A stretch of 64,000 nucleotides of DNA. Origin: Elmis aenea. Taxonomy: Eukaryota > Arthropoda > Insecta > Coleoptera > Elmidae. The DNA is taken from assembly GCA_947652605.1 (NCBI GenBank), contig OX393577.1:7688868-7752867 (forward strand), written 5' to 3'. The notes beneath the pieces are model-generated. The model was not told where the DNA came from and made no database searches. It worked only from the letters and a program-made list of their open reading frames with translations. Below, in pieces: positions 12,262-23,980 of this stretch. How positions within the stretch are numbered: position 1 is the stretch's first letter; each line of letters opens with the position of its first letter. The translations under genes were made by a program, and so were the position numbers.

Positions 12262-12675
12262 CTTAAAGAAGGCCTATGTTTTTAAAAAACTCCAGGATTT
12301 TCTTTAAGGGTATTTTTCTCAACTGTTCTTGGTTGGCTTTTTCCATCCCCAGAAGTCTACGACGATAGGGTGTGAATCCTTCACACTGGCACGTTACGCG
12401 AGGAGGAGTTTCTTCTTCTTCGCCGCATCCTCTGCATATATCGGTCTCTGAGAGCCCTATTATGTAGAAATGTTTGTTTAGCCCACAGTGTCCTGTGACG
12501 AGACCTGTGGCTGCTCTGATTTATATTCTGCTCATCCTGAACATTTCTTCTGTCTTTTCTTTAGACACCTCTGACATAATAGCCTACGAATGGGCTTCCC
12601 TGCAACTTTTTTGCAATGAGCATTATGCCCCTGTATTAATATCTCATTAAGACACCGCTTGGCTATTTCGTAAGA
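12262..12675 (-). pseudogene. LINE RNase H / C-terminal CCHC fragment
   Basis: On the minus strand the 3' end of an I/Jockey/R1-type LINE is readable. From about 12530 down to 12270 the frame gives a segment like IRAATGLVTGHCGLNKHFY, then CRGCGEEEETPPRVTCQC, then YRRRLLGMEKANQ. This is the RNase H tail with the cysteine-rich motif that often closes such ORFs. Upstream, ARGV-like wording near 12600-12560 is in another frame, and a TAA interrupts after RMSRI, so there is at least one frameshift and one stop. The pogo-type element beginning at 12680 abuts its upstream end. It is a dead remnant. Confidence 0.75.
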
Positions 12676-12827
12676 TGTACCGGTAAACCGGGGCTACTTG
12701 AACACCCCGGGGTAACTTGATCACCTAGGTCATTGTTTATTATTTTACTTGTTTACATTTTACTTTGTTTTTTCTTTTCGGTTTTGGCATGTTCTTATCG
12801 TTTGTGACAGGTAACTTTTGAATAAAA

Positions 12828-13397
12828 ATGGTGCGCAATTACGAAAGAACTCCCGGTTCCAAACCTTATCGTAATTATTTTAAAGTCAAGGATCTGGAAA
12901 ATGCCATACGCCGTTCAAGCTGGAATGTCAAAAAAAAACTGGCAGCAAAAACCTATAAAGTGCCTCGGTCAACATTAGCTAGGAAGGTTCTTGGAAAGAA
13001 TTTGGGGTCAGTTGGTCATCCAAGAGTTTTTTTTCGAGCGAAGAGGAGGCCACCATAGCGCAGACACTTGGCGTTGTCGCCAATTGGAGTTTCCCCCTAA
13101 CTGGGCTGGATGTAAGGACAGTTATTTCAAAATATCTTGAAAAACAGGGAAAAACAGTTAGTATTTTCAAAGACAACATCCCTGGAGAGGATTTCCTTAA
13201 TTCGTTTATCCAAAGCAACAACCTCTCCATACGTCTTGCTTCTAACATCAAGAGATCCAGAGCTTTCGTTGACCGTATAGAAATTTTAAATTTTTTTAAC
13301 AACACTAATGATGCTCTATGAGATGTGGATAATTTTAACATATATAACTACGATGAAACTAATGTTACCGACGATCCAGGGGCAAAAAAGGTCGTAG
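12828..13397 (+). pseudogene. Pogo/Tigger-like transposase, 5' part
   Basis: The N-terminus, starting MVRNYERTPGSKPY, has the typical opening of pogo/Tigger transposases. A psq-type helix-turn-helix follows: IRRSSWNVKKKLAAKTYKVP and RSTLARKV, then GHPRVF. A frameshift in the T-rich run near 13028-13038 moves the rest to another frame, which continues as FSSEEEATIAQTL and reaches NYDETNVTDDPGAKKV near 13350-13397. That last segment includes the first catalytic aspartate of the DDE_1 domain. One in-frame TGA lies just before it (13320). The palindrome insertion at 13400 ends the gene; the second and third acidic residues are not found beyond it. Role when intact: DNA cleavage and strand transfer at TA sites in the nucleus. 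Confidence 0.8.
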
Positions 13398-13399
13398 TA

Positions 13400-15224
13400 T
13401 ACAGGGTGAGTCACGACGGACGCGTCGGAGTTTTATGGCGAAACGGTTTATATTTTCCAATTTCTGTCGCTGTTAGATTATGTAAGTCAATAAGGGCTAC
13501 ATTTTAAAAATATTTTCAAACATACAGGGTGCTCCAAAAAAGAGTGCCATATCAAAGTTATACTTTTTCTTATGGAACACCCTGTATATTTTTACATTTT
13601 TGGATTTCTCTTTAAATTTAATTCAAAAAATGTAAAAGGTCATATGGGTCTTAAGTCAACCGTTCTCGTGAAAATTGCATTTTCATGAAAATACAGTATT
13701 TTCAAAAATGTTCAACATTTAAAAACTTTGAGAAGTCTGAAGAAATTCGCTTGGAGATAAGATTGACAATAGATTATGTAACACTTTGCACCACCTACAT
13801 TTTTAAAATATTATACAGGGCGTTTTTTACGCTCGGTCAAACTTGTGAAACTTTAAACATCGATAACTCATTTTTTTAAAATACAACACCCTATATTTTT
13901 TTACACCGTCTTATAGAAAATTTAATTCTCTTTCGAAAACATTAAGGCTGTTTTTCACCTAAAATTTATATTTTCCGAGATATCGCGATTTTATTGTTAA
14001 TTATTAGGGCAAAGTAATATTTTCAAGTAGGCTATGAAGGTAGACAGCGGTAATTTGAAACAATTGAAAGAAAAAACAAGACACTTATAATTTTATCGTT
14101 TGACTACACACTTTTGACATATTTTTATAGGAAAGTTGTAGTTTTACCCTACTTACGTTTAAATAGAGATTTTTTAAAATTATTTATGCATTTATTTATT
14201 GGACCAGTGTTATAAGATAATTACTAAATCCTATAAACCATTTTTTGTCTGTTTACGATACGATACTACGACACTCTACCGAAAACAGTACCAACCATGT
14301 TTTTTTTTTTAAATGTAAAATGAAACAAGTCAGTATTACTTTTTTTTTAAATCAGCTTTCCGTTCTCGTACCTAATACATTATCAATCGGTTTTTAGGAC
14401 TTGGCAAACGATCAAACTCAATTATATGAAAAATATTGTGGCCCTGTGAGAAACCTATATTTAAACGTAAAAATGGTAAATCTACAAATTTCTTATAAAA
14501 AAATGTCAAAAATGTGTAGGCAAACGACAAAATTATAAGTTTCTTGTTTTTTTCTTTCAATTGTTTCAAATTACCGCTGTCTACCTTCATAGCCTACTTG
14601 AAAATATTACTTTGCCCTAATAATTAACAATAAAATCGCGATATCTCGGAAAATATCAACTTTAGGTAAAAAACAGCCTGAATGTTTTCGAAAGAGAATT
14701 AAATTTTCTATAAGACGGTGTAAAAAAATATAGGGTGTTGTATTTTAAAAAAATGAGTTATCGATGTTTAAAGTTTCACAAGTTTGACCGAGCGTAAAAA
14801 ACGCCCTGTATAATATTTTAAAAATGTAGGTGGTGCAAAGTGTTACATAATCTATTGTCAATCTTATCTCCAAGCGAATTTCTTCAGACTTCTCGAAGTT
14901 TTTAAATTTTGAAAATTTTTGAAAATACTGTATTTTCATGAAAATGCAATTTTCACGAGAACGGTTAATTTTAGACCCATATAACCTTATACATTTTTTG
15001 AATTAAATTTAAAGAGGAATCCAAAAATGTAAAAATATACAGGGTGTTCCATAAGAAAAAGTATAACTTTGATATGGCACTCTTTTTTGGAGCACCCTGT
15101 ATATTTGAAAATATTTTTTAAATGTAGCCCTTATTGACTTACATAATCTAACAGCGACAGAAATTGAAAAATATAAACCGTTTTGCCATAAAACTCCGAC
15201 GCGTCCGTCGTGACTCACCCTGTA
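13400..15224. mobile_element. 1.8-kb fold-back element with TACAGGGTGAGTC ends
   Basis: Two arms of more than 800 bp are near-perfect reverse complements. The outer ends are TACAGGGTGAGTCACGACGG and its complement; the element is flanked by TA (13398-13399 and 15225-15226), the target of Tc1/mariner-type elements. Each arm also contains an inner TACAGGGTGCTCC-type terminus, so the arms themselves may be layered. Frames of about 60 residues appear twice, once per arm on opposite strands (13685-13879 and 14745-14939), but have no domain. The two arms differ at only scattered positions, which suggests a young insertion or ongoing gene conversion. A diverged single-arm relative lies at 32430-33775. 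Confidence 0.85.
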
Positions 15225-15461
15225 TAGTTGGTTTTATTAAATGTGTGACCAAATAGCTCCAACCCCGGGGCTACTTGGTCACTACATTTTTTATTTTATT
15301 TTTCTAAAACTGTATTCAAATTAGAGCCTCTGGATAATTTAGGTTTTGTATATTGCTATTGTCGGTAAAATCAAATTTATTTGAAATCACAATATCGATT
15401 AGTTTCAGAAATACCTTTAAAAAGTGATAAAATGGTGTCCAAGTAGCCCCCGATTACGGTA

Positions 15462-17042
15462 CCAAATGCGGGTTCTGGTACGAACCGAAACGACAATAGT
15501 ATTAAGCGAAATCTATAAAATATTGTTTAAATCAGAAGCTATAATATTTCCCCTGGTAATTTTACAACAATGTTGTAGATTGTACACGAACAACACCGAT
15601 TTTCCCGCACTCTTGGTTCCAAAGCCTTACCGGATTAAGCATTTTGCCGGACCAACCGTAAAGCAATAGCTACAAAATTGCAGTATCACTACCAACAATT
15701 GCAGAGTAAATAAGCGCGCTCTACAAACAACGCCATCTGTGACCACCCATTATATTAGTGTGGTTGTCAGGGATATTTCAAAATTCTTCTTGTAATTTTG
15801 ACCGAACTACAGAAGGTCCTTGATTATTAGTTACCGGCAAATCGGTGTTGAAACTGTATTGATACAGTGGTATGTTGTAGGTATATTATTTTGATTCAAA
15901 GCTTTGGATTTGATTTTTTTAAGCTTATAACGCATGCACCAATATACATACACACATACAAGTATTATTATCAGATTCTTCGCAAATTTTGGCAGTCCTT
16001 ATAAGAGCCGTCTGTGTCGGTACTTCTAATTAATCAAGTAAAATCAAGGAATCAACTCTACCAAGAAAAACGCGATTAGTTTTTTGTAGGTTTTTTGCAA
16101 ACAAAGATGTTTTTCTTTAGTCTATCTATTTCTAAATAAAGACAAAGTCAAAATTTGGCAATGCATAGAAACATTAGTATGCTAAGGACTTCAAAGATTA
16201 ATAACAAAAACCAATATTGTGAATTATGTTGGCCCTAGCTATAACGTATCACCTGCATAGTACAAAAGACATGTATAAATAAACACATGTCCAGTTTGAT
16301 TTAAAATTGAAAAAGGTTTAAATTATAGGAGTTTTTAGAGACCGTCGCTTTAATTAAAACAGATCAATGGCGAATCAGTTGTATTCGTTTTTTTAAAGAG
16401 AACTGCGATACTTTTAGCAAAGTTACAAAATTATAAAACCTGCCACGATTTTTGCAGAGCAGTGCCTGGCGCCTCCGCCAAATACGTACTTATATGGGAA
16501 AGAAACGTTAGCCGCTTCCTTGTAAAAGAGCTTGAGTAGCGGCTTTCCGACACAATTAGGGCCAACGTGGGGCTAAGTACAAAAGCATGTAGTGGCCGAG
16601 CGAGTGTGAGTGATGGTTGACAGCTGACCGCGGTCCAAGCGTCCAGGGTGAAACTAACCAATGCTCTGCTAGCAGTCTTCAGTGTCTAGGTTGCTTGTCT
16701 TGACGTCAGGTCGAACATTGTCTTTTTCTACAATAAATAATTAATGCTCATTCGAAATTTGCTACTTTTATCATTCAAAAAATGTCAACAGGTAATTATG
16801 AAAAAGATAAATTGTAGATTGTTCATTTTAAATAGAAAAGAAACTTGTTCTTATACAGCTAGAGAGGCATTTGTTTAATTCATGGTTAAAATTAATTATG
16901 TTTTCTGATATGATGATATATCGTGTTTTTTTATTAATATTAATCGCTATCCCTCTCCATAAAAGAAAGTTCTGACATCTTTGCCATCTCGATTATCTAT
17001 TTTATTTTTAAAAATAACCCCAAAAACCTAATAGGTATCATG
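15462..17042. other. No gene; GC-richer block at 16430-16730
   Basis: Mostly AT-rich. The block at 16430-16730 is GC-richer and holds a TCAGT initiator-like motif (16678) with GGTCG about 28 bases downstream, a possible arthropod core promoter arrangement. The surrounding reading frames have no recognisable domain. Confidence 0.3.
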
Positions 17043-17044
17043 TA

Positions 17045-17863
17045 GAGAGGAGAGTCGTCTAATATCTGGATAGCTCCTAATATGGGGTACCTCTATTTCT
17101 GGGCTTGCCTAAACTCTTTATTTGTGGTCAATATTAATAAACAATACACATACGTTATGAAGTTTTCAGACGTAGTTTGAATTTGATAGGTAACTTCACT
17201 ATCAAGAAACATTACCATCAATTATTCCTGCGCTGTATTTCTGGCGATTCCACAGAAATTGTTATTGAATGTTGTAACAGTAAGTTTGCAAGTTTATTTT
17301 TGCATCAAACACGGCCCGATGGTCTATTTTAAGCATAATACTTGGTAATTTCTCGTGTAATATTTTATTTACAAAGACTCAAATAATTTGTTAGAACCCT
17401 ATCATATTGTCCTAATATGGGGTATAGACAAAATGCTTTATTTGGAGTACCCCATATAAGCTTGTAAATAAAATGTGAACTATAAATATCTTTATTTTCG
17501 GTACTTTTGTTATATTATATACCCAAGTAGAGGTACTCATTTTTTTAAGATGTTTATAATGTTTATAATGTTCAAATGAAATAAAGTATCTATTTTACTA
17601 ATTTTTCTATTTTTTATTTTTTTCTACCACAATAGAACTTGTCTATCCCATATTAGGCATCTGCATTACCTAATATGGGATTCAGCACCTCTTGATTTTT
17701 TAATTTTTTATTAACATTTTGTCATCATACATATAATCTGCTATTGAAATTAATTTCTTGAAATATCAATAAATATATTATTCTAAATATTTTTGCTACA
17801 AATCAAATTGTTCATTTTTTTTAACAAATTAGAAAAGGTACCCCATATTAGGCGACTTTTCTC
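17045..17863. mobile_element. TA-flanked MITE with CCTAATATGGGG motifs
   Basis: The left end GAGAGGAGAGTCGTCTAATAT pairs with a right end whose complement reads GAGAAAAGTCGCCTAATATG. Both are flanked by TA (17043-17044 and 17864-17865), so it is of Tc1/mariner or pogo type. CCTAATATGGGG or close variants recur inside near 17083, 17411, 17650, 17669 and 17840, in both orientations. There is no ORF. Confidence 0.75.
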
Positions 17864-17865
17864 TA

Positions 17866-18770
17866 TTATTTAATAGGAAGAAAGCTGCAATAAACGGAAA
17901 ATTTATTTCGAAATTATGATGTACCTACCTAGAATAAATAAAAAGGCATCATTTAATTTTTTTAATTGTGTAAACTTCTTTATCCTTCTATTCATATTTT
18001 TTTTGAAAAAAGAAAGTATTTGTAGACCATGACGACAACCTTATTGTCTATGTGAGGGTTAGTAGCAATTTGTTTTAGATTTAAAAGTAATAAGCTACCC
18101 CGTATAAAGTTAAATTGTTACTACAAACTCTTATTTAGGCATGTCAATTGGCACATTTAAAGGAAGACTATAGCATTTTTATACGGAAAATCATAATAAC
18201 TTACACATAAAATGCTAAAAACAATATTAATTGATTATTTTCTTTGCAAAAATACTCTTATCATTTAAAAACTCTTACCCACCTAGAATATCTACGGCCT
18301 GTGTTTAGATATGATTTAAGACAATTTTTCACAAAACGGCGACATTTTTAGTATTTTCAAGATAAGCAGTCTTACCAATAAATCTTACAAACCAGTTAAA
18401 ATACGGTAAATATGATCTACACATGTAACTAAACGTAAAATAAATGTTCAAATGCTGGAAGAGTTTCACCTCACCAAAAATTCTTGATGTTTTGTTCGGA
18501 TGTTGAAATAAAGTAATTAATAAGCACTGACTTTTATTAGAATTGTTGTAGAACTTACATTACTACCATAAGTAAATAAAATATAGAAGGAAAATGTAGT
18601 AAAAACATTTATTTACCAAAAAAAAGCTGTTAACATCCGAGGTAAGTAATTTCAAGACGAACATTCGTAATGTAAAAGTGATAAAACTTAAAGCAAACAT
18701 TTAAAAATTTGGTAAATATACACTATCAACAATTTCGGTAGGTATACGTAGCTGTTTATTTTAAGTTTTA
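17866..18770. other. No gene seen
   Basis: AT-rich DNA without readable coding sequence, upstream of the LINE fragment that begins near 18775. Confidence 0.55.
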
Positions 18771-18774
18771 AATA

Positions 18775-19560
18775 AAGGAGAAAGCAATATATACACTCTC
18801 CAGTTTGCGGACGACCAGGTGCTTATAGCCCAAGATAAAGATGACCTCCAATACATGACAAGAAAAATTAAAGAAGAATACGAAAAAGCGGGGCTTTCAA
18901 TGAATATGGAAAAAACTAAATACCTTTGTATTGGGGAAGAATCCGGTGACCTAGAATTAGAAGGAGGAGAGAAAATATCTAAATGCAATGGCTACCAATA
19001 CCTAAGTGTAAAAATTCAAGATGATAGAAAGGATAAAAAAGAAATTCGACAACGAATAGGACAAGGAAGAAGATGCATCGAAAGGCTAAATGGAATATGG
19101 TGGAGTAAAGAAATAACAAAGAAGGGAAAATACAATATATACAATACAGTTATTAAAAATATAGTATTGTATGGAGCAAAAGCATGGAGGTGGACAGAAG
19201 CAGATAAAAGAAGGCTGGAACCTCTGGAGATAGATGCCCTAAGAAGATCGTGTAGACTATCTAGACTAGATAGACTACCGAACACAACAAATAAAGAATT
19301 AATCGGACTGAGGGAAACTATAATACAAGAGGCAGAAAGACGACAACTAATTTGGTACGGATATGTAAGAAGGATGACCATCGACTGCCAAAAATAACGC
19401 TTGACTGGATCTCTCCTGAGAGGTAGACCTAGGAAGACGTGGAACGAGGGCATTCAGAGAGCTATGAGCGAAAGAAATCTGCAAGAGGACCAGTGGCAGG
19501 ATAGTAAGGGTTGAAGGAACAGTCTGTGGAACGGACAGCGCCGACAGACGCTGTAGAACC
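18775..19560 (+). pseudogene. RTE-like LINE 3' end (RT C-terminal half)
   Basis: The frame opens inside the reverse transcriptase at LQFADDQVLI (about 18798-18830), the catalytic motif. It runs open to 19397 through AGLSMNMEKTKYLCIG (the KT motif), a YQYLSVKI strand, and the thumb/linker with IVLYGAKAWRWTEAD. After a TAA at 19395-19397 the typical end continues in a neighbouring frame: a GRPRKTWNEGI segment near 19420-19450, then QWQD. Everything upstream of the catalytic motif is missing, so this is a 5'-truncated copy. It is the longest RT frame of its class in the window. A short TATA-rich run near 19562-19575 may be the 3' tail. Confidence 0.85.
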
Positions 19561-20660
19561 GATTTATATATATAAATGTAAAAGTACTCTTTAATCCAAT
19601 TAATAACTCAAATAAATTATTTTAACTAAGGCACATCCAAACCAACAATGTGGTTAAATAAAAATGATGTAATGAAACTCATAAATGAGATCGAAACGTG
19701 GTAATTAATTAATTTGTTAAGACAGATTTAGTTGCACTGCATTTTTAAAAAATTAAGTGACTTATTAAGGCATTTTTTCCCCTCCAGTTCACATTAAAAT
19801 AGAAGTTATGAAAAATGTTAAAAAAAGAAGGATAAGGAATGTGTTTTTTTGTTGTTGTATTGAAAAACAAAAGTATGTTGGAAGACCAGGAAAACTTAGT
19901 ACTTAATGTTCACAGTGAAACGAATATAAAAGACTCAAATTCAGGAAACTGTCATTTACCCATTCACTAAAAAAAATTGAGTTACCTAGACGTACGTTAA
20001 AAGACCTATTTGTAAAATAAAAATCAAAATCTGCAAAATTCACCACAATGTGAAAGCTTGCCACCCCGTGTTAGGTAATTGACTTCACAGCGGAAACAGA
20101 TTGATCTAAATAAGCAAAAAATTATCCCAATAGGTTGCCGTTAGCATACTGCAACAGCCAACGCTCTGTTAGCATTGGCAAAAAGAGCAGTCGCAAAGTA
20201 GGGTTCGGTAATAATTCGCAATACTTACAACCCATAATTAAAAGTGTCTCAACGTCTCCATCGCCCTAAGAGCAAACAGTGACGGGAATTCATCCCTTCA
20301 GTATCAACAAAGCTGGTGATGTGGGATATGAAGTATATGTAAACACATTTGGAATGCAATTAAGGCCTAGGTATCAACCCAACCAATCAATCACGGTAAG
20401 TCTGGGATCGGTTGGCACCAGCACGCCCAGGGACGTGCTGCTTCACTACCGACAGCGATTTTGCAAGTCAATATTAGATGTAATTCTAACCGGAGCATTA
20501 CCGACAATGTACATATCCGTGTCTACTGACCTAAAATATTCGCGAGCTTAAAATGCAACACAACAAAAAACATTTTTGTAGCACAAAGTTTTATTTTAAA
20601 TTTTCCAACACATATCTAATGAGGTGTTTAAGAATTATAAGTACATACATTAGTATATTA
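19561..20660. other. No gene recognised
   Basis: Contains a 90-codon plus-strand frame at 20279-20551 in a slightly GC-richer patch. It has no motif I recognise and could be chance. The rest is AT-rich. Confidence 0.35.
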
Positions 20661-20664
20661 CATA

Positions 20665-20760
20665 ACAAGAGTTGTAAGAAGCATAATACGCACGAGTGGT
20701 AAAGTTGCGTACGGAGCCTCGTACCGGCGAGTGCGTAATTATTGCTTTACAACTCGTGTT
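20665..20760. repeat. Hairpin of about 96 bp
   Basis: ACAAGAGTTGTAAGAAGCAT at the left pairs with the complement of ATTGCTTTACAACTCGTGT at the right, around a GC-rich loop containing TACGGAGCCTCGTACCGG, itself a small inverted repeat. It could form a stem-loop in single-stranded DNA or RNA. Confidence 0.65.
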
Positions 20761-20860
20761 TGGTACTATACTTTTTCTACGATCACATAATATATATACG
20801 ATTTTACCGGTTTTTTGACTAATAGTAAACACACTTGTACGTGCGGTGTTAACTGTCAAG

Positions 20861-21041
20861 TTTGACGTAAGTCTACATTGACATTTCTAGACAAGTGTGC
20901 TTTTTGCTTACCGTGCGTAAGAACTTACTAACTATGCATGCAGGATTGGTTTGACGTGAGCCTACTTTGATCATTTCTAAAAAAAAAAAAACTGTGCTTT
21001 TTGCTTGCCGGGCGTAAAGACCCACTTACTATGCATGCAGG
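20861..21041. repeat. Tandem duplication, unit about 85-90 bp
   Basis: TTTGACGTAAGTCTAC and TTTGACGTGAGCCTAC start two units (20861 and 20950). Both end in ACTATGCATGCAGG after a shared GTGCTTTTTGCTT core. The second unit carries a longer A run. Confidence 0.7.
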
Positions 21042-22950
21042 CTGTACAATAATAGTCATTTACAATAGAGGTCGTAGAAAAACATACATACATACACGAG
21101 TACAGAAGTTTAAGTGCATAACGCATCATTCATAGTTGGTCATGAATGTCCAAGAAAAGTGCATATAGCTCAGATTTATTGTTTGTATGTATCAAGCAAT
21201 AAATAACTACAAATTATTTTAACCGTCAACTAACTTATCCAGGTTAGAAAAAAAAACCACTTTAGAAAATTTCTCAAAACCACATATGGTTCTGCAACTC
21301 GATATGTGCTCCAATGACTCTGTTTTTACATGTGTTAAGAACTTTGTCAATCTATTATGCCGTCCAAAATAGCAAAGGATCCCCATAAAACGATTTGTAG
21401 ATTCTAAGAAATTGAGTGCTAATTTATTTGAAAAATTATTATATGTAAACAATTAATATATTTAGAATGTCATAACACTTCATAGATATCCCTTGAGGAA
21501 CACAAGGAAAGCAATTTTAGTTACCTAACAATATATTTTCAGCAATTTTTTGGAATTTTTAATTCGCAATTTTTTCATACACTTCATTAAATTTAATTTA
21601 TCTTGGTTTGGTTCATTTTAAGTGTGGTACAAATTGGAGTTTTTCATTTAATAAAGCATGGAATTTGCATCAAACGAAAAATAACTCCTTGTGCAAAAAT
21701 ATTTTTACCCTTAAAGACTATTTTACGCACAATGGTATAAAGGACCCGTTGGGTACGAGCGCGCAGCGCGAGTAGTACCAATATCGATTTATTCGATTTT
21801 GATATGCAATAGCGAGTGTTGTAAATGAAAATTCTAGCCATCGATTGTTCATCTGCAAAGAATTTTAACAGCTTAGTTATATTCGATATATCTCAGGAAC
21901 AAAGCCACTTAGGGACGTGGTAATTGTACCAAACCAAAGATTTTTTTTTTCGCAAAGAGAATTTTACGCGCAAGGCGGAGCCGAGCGGCGAAGGAGCCCC
22001 GAAGGGGCTACGGAAGCGCTAGTGTACTAAGTTCTAAGAAACTTTAATACCTGTATAAAAGTAACATTTGTTTAGCTTTTTCGAAATGGGAATTAGAAAT
22101 GATTTAATTAAACAATACTGCAAAACTTTTACATCAGTTACTGTCATTAATTAAATAGCACTTTGAAAGGTACAATTAAAAACCATCGACCTAACCATAC
22201 TGTAATCAGTGACAAATCTTAGTCACTAATAGACTTTTACAAAATTTAAACGTACTTTATACATTAACAAAGAGCATCAACGCTGCTGTGACTGTATGTG
22301 GGGTCCCTAATGCAAGATCCCGGGGGAGCAGCCCCATTATCGCGCCCCTCGACGCTCGGCGACGCGGCACAATGATGCCAATTCCCAAGCGCAACAACGT
22401 ATACGTTTAGTTTAATGCCTCGGTTGTCACTCCCAAATACGATTCGATGTTCTATCTGTGACCCTGGATCGGTAATGTTTTGTTGCCTTAGCTGAATACG
22501 GAAAAAATATTTACAATCGACGCTAAACTCATTAGTTTATTGGGGCAATTACTTTTCATAAACGCTCTTGAAGAAATAGGCTCTAACGATTTGTACTGCT
22601 GTGTAGAAGCATAGAAAACGAATAGAATAAATGAATTGAGAAATAGGTAAATGAATTATTTTAAGGTATACATTTTTTTTGTATACATTTTTCATTATCC
22701 ATGACAAACAAGGTTGTCCGTGGTTCAACTGAAACGTTTTTGAACTTTGTTGGTTTCTCACGTACTTACAAACTTTTTGAGTACAAAATGCACGTACAGC
22801 AAAAGCTACTAATAGATTATACTCGCGGAGTAGTGCTGGCGCTGTCTGGTGTAAGCGTCGACATCGAAAACGGTGGAAAACAGAACAAGAAAAACTTAAT
22901 CCCACCAACTGGAAAAACCAACATACACATATACATACAGAACAGTGACA
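21042..22950. other. No gene recognised; two GC-rich spots
   Basis: GC-rich patches at 21965-22020 and 22290-22400 stand out from AT-rich flanks. A 77-codon minus-strand frame at 21219-21452 has ordinary protein composition but no known domain. Nothing else is readable. Confidence 0.35.
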
Positions 22951-23094
22951 ATGTTCCGGGGACTTAACATGTCCGAGCTCGTTGAAGAATGTGCTAACAT
23001 GGAGGTCGCTGTTTTAAGGGGCGTGGAACTCCGCTCCTCCTTTTGCCACTCCTACAATGAGCACTCTGAGCACGACAGAGCGATCTGTTGGTAA
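22951..23094 (+). CDS. Candidate small ORF or 5' exon (unrecognised)
   Basis: A 47-codon frame starts at an ATG in an acceptable context (GTGACAATGT) and is much GC-richer and less repetitive than its surroundings. It reads MFRGLNMSELVEECANMEVA at the start and ends ...HDRAICW before TAA at 23092. The stop overlaps a possible 5' splice site (TTG followed by GTAACT at 23091), so it could instead be a first coding exon whose frame continues elsewhere. I do not recognise the protein, see no signal peptide or membrane segment, and found no matching downstream exon. It may also be chance. Confidence 0.25.
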   Translation: MFRGLNMSELVEECANMEVAVLRGVELRSSFCHSYNEHSEHDRAICW

Positions 23095-23980
23095 CTAGAG
23101 AAAACATTGTGTTTGTGTCGTTTTATTGTTGTATGTGCTGTTTCATTATTTTCAGAGTTGTAGATAAGATTGGATAGAGAATGGAGTTCAGATAAAAACC
23201 TACACGCTATTTTTTGCTTTTTTAGCGTTTCTTTGGTTTCGTTTAGTACGACTGCTTACGTTATGTCCATCTTTCTCAACATTTTCCTTTTTGCACACAC
23301 TAAAACAATAGATGGATTAATTCGCCTCATTAAGAAACGATTAATTGAAACTATTTACGACCAAATTTCAATTTAAATTCGTTTTTAAACTAAACTGGTT
23401 TTCGTATTCAATAAAAATGTGGTCGTTACGTTACGAGAACGCCCAAAAAATAAATAGTTATTAACATATTGTCGAAACACGACAATATACCACGTAAAAT
23501 ATAATAAATAAAATTCTTGCGTGTCGTGATTTATATAGATCAGATTTCGTCTATAAACCCGATAAAACTGATTATTGCTTATTACTATTTTTATAGCCTA
23601 CTATTTCCAAATGGTTTACAGGCTATTAATATTCAAATAAACGATTTCTGTTACAGCACAAATCGTTCATAACTACAGCCAATTGTTGACCAATATTTTG
23701 TTCTGTTTTAAATGGGGATCATTATAATGTTGACGCATATATTAGGGGTTGTCGAAAAATTCACGATTACCATGTAATCGATTGACTGATAACGACTTTT
23801 GAATCAATTTCCTTTCCAGCACTTAATGGTTTTTGTTGTTTTTATAATAAACCAAAAATATTTTTTTTTACTTTTGATTATTCATTAAAACATTAGATTA
23901 TTTCAAAGTACCTACTAAATCAATATTTAGGTATGTACCAGCGACTGCAGGACCAAAGAATATCATCTTCAAAATGTGTG
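23095..23980. other. No gene seen
   Basis: AT-rich DNA. The 68-codon frame at 23170-23376 has no domain. Confidence 0.5.

Larger units (their letters stand above)
12680..15459 (+). mobile_element. Pogo-type DNA transposon, interrupted
   Basis: The left terminus contains GGGGCTACTTGAACACC (12689-12705) and the right terminus its inverted match (reverse complement GGGGGCTACTTGGACACC), each next to TA (12678-12679 and 15460-15461). TA target, inverted termini and an internal pogo-type transposase gene agree. The same GGGGCTACTTGG wording also recurs inside near 15265-15285. The gene is cut by a 1,825-bp palindrome at 13400-15224 and its 3' half is missing, so the element is dead. Confidence 0.8.

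Noticed and set aside
12979..13341. 120-codon minus frame
   Set aside because: It is antisense to the pogo-type transposase pseudogene.
13685..14939. Two nearly identical 64-residue frames on opposite strands
   Set aside because: They are the same arm sequence read in both halves of the palindrome 13400-15224, not two genes.
19016..19453. 145-codon minus frame
   Set aside because: It is antisense to the RTE reverse transcriptase fragment at 18775-19560.
20279..20551. 90-codon plus frame in a GC-richer patch
   Set aside because: No motif, no supporting splice or promoter signals; kept only as a remark in the region entry.
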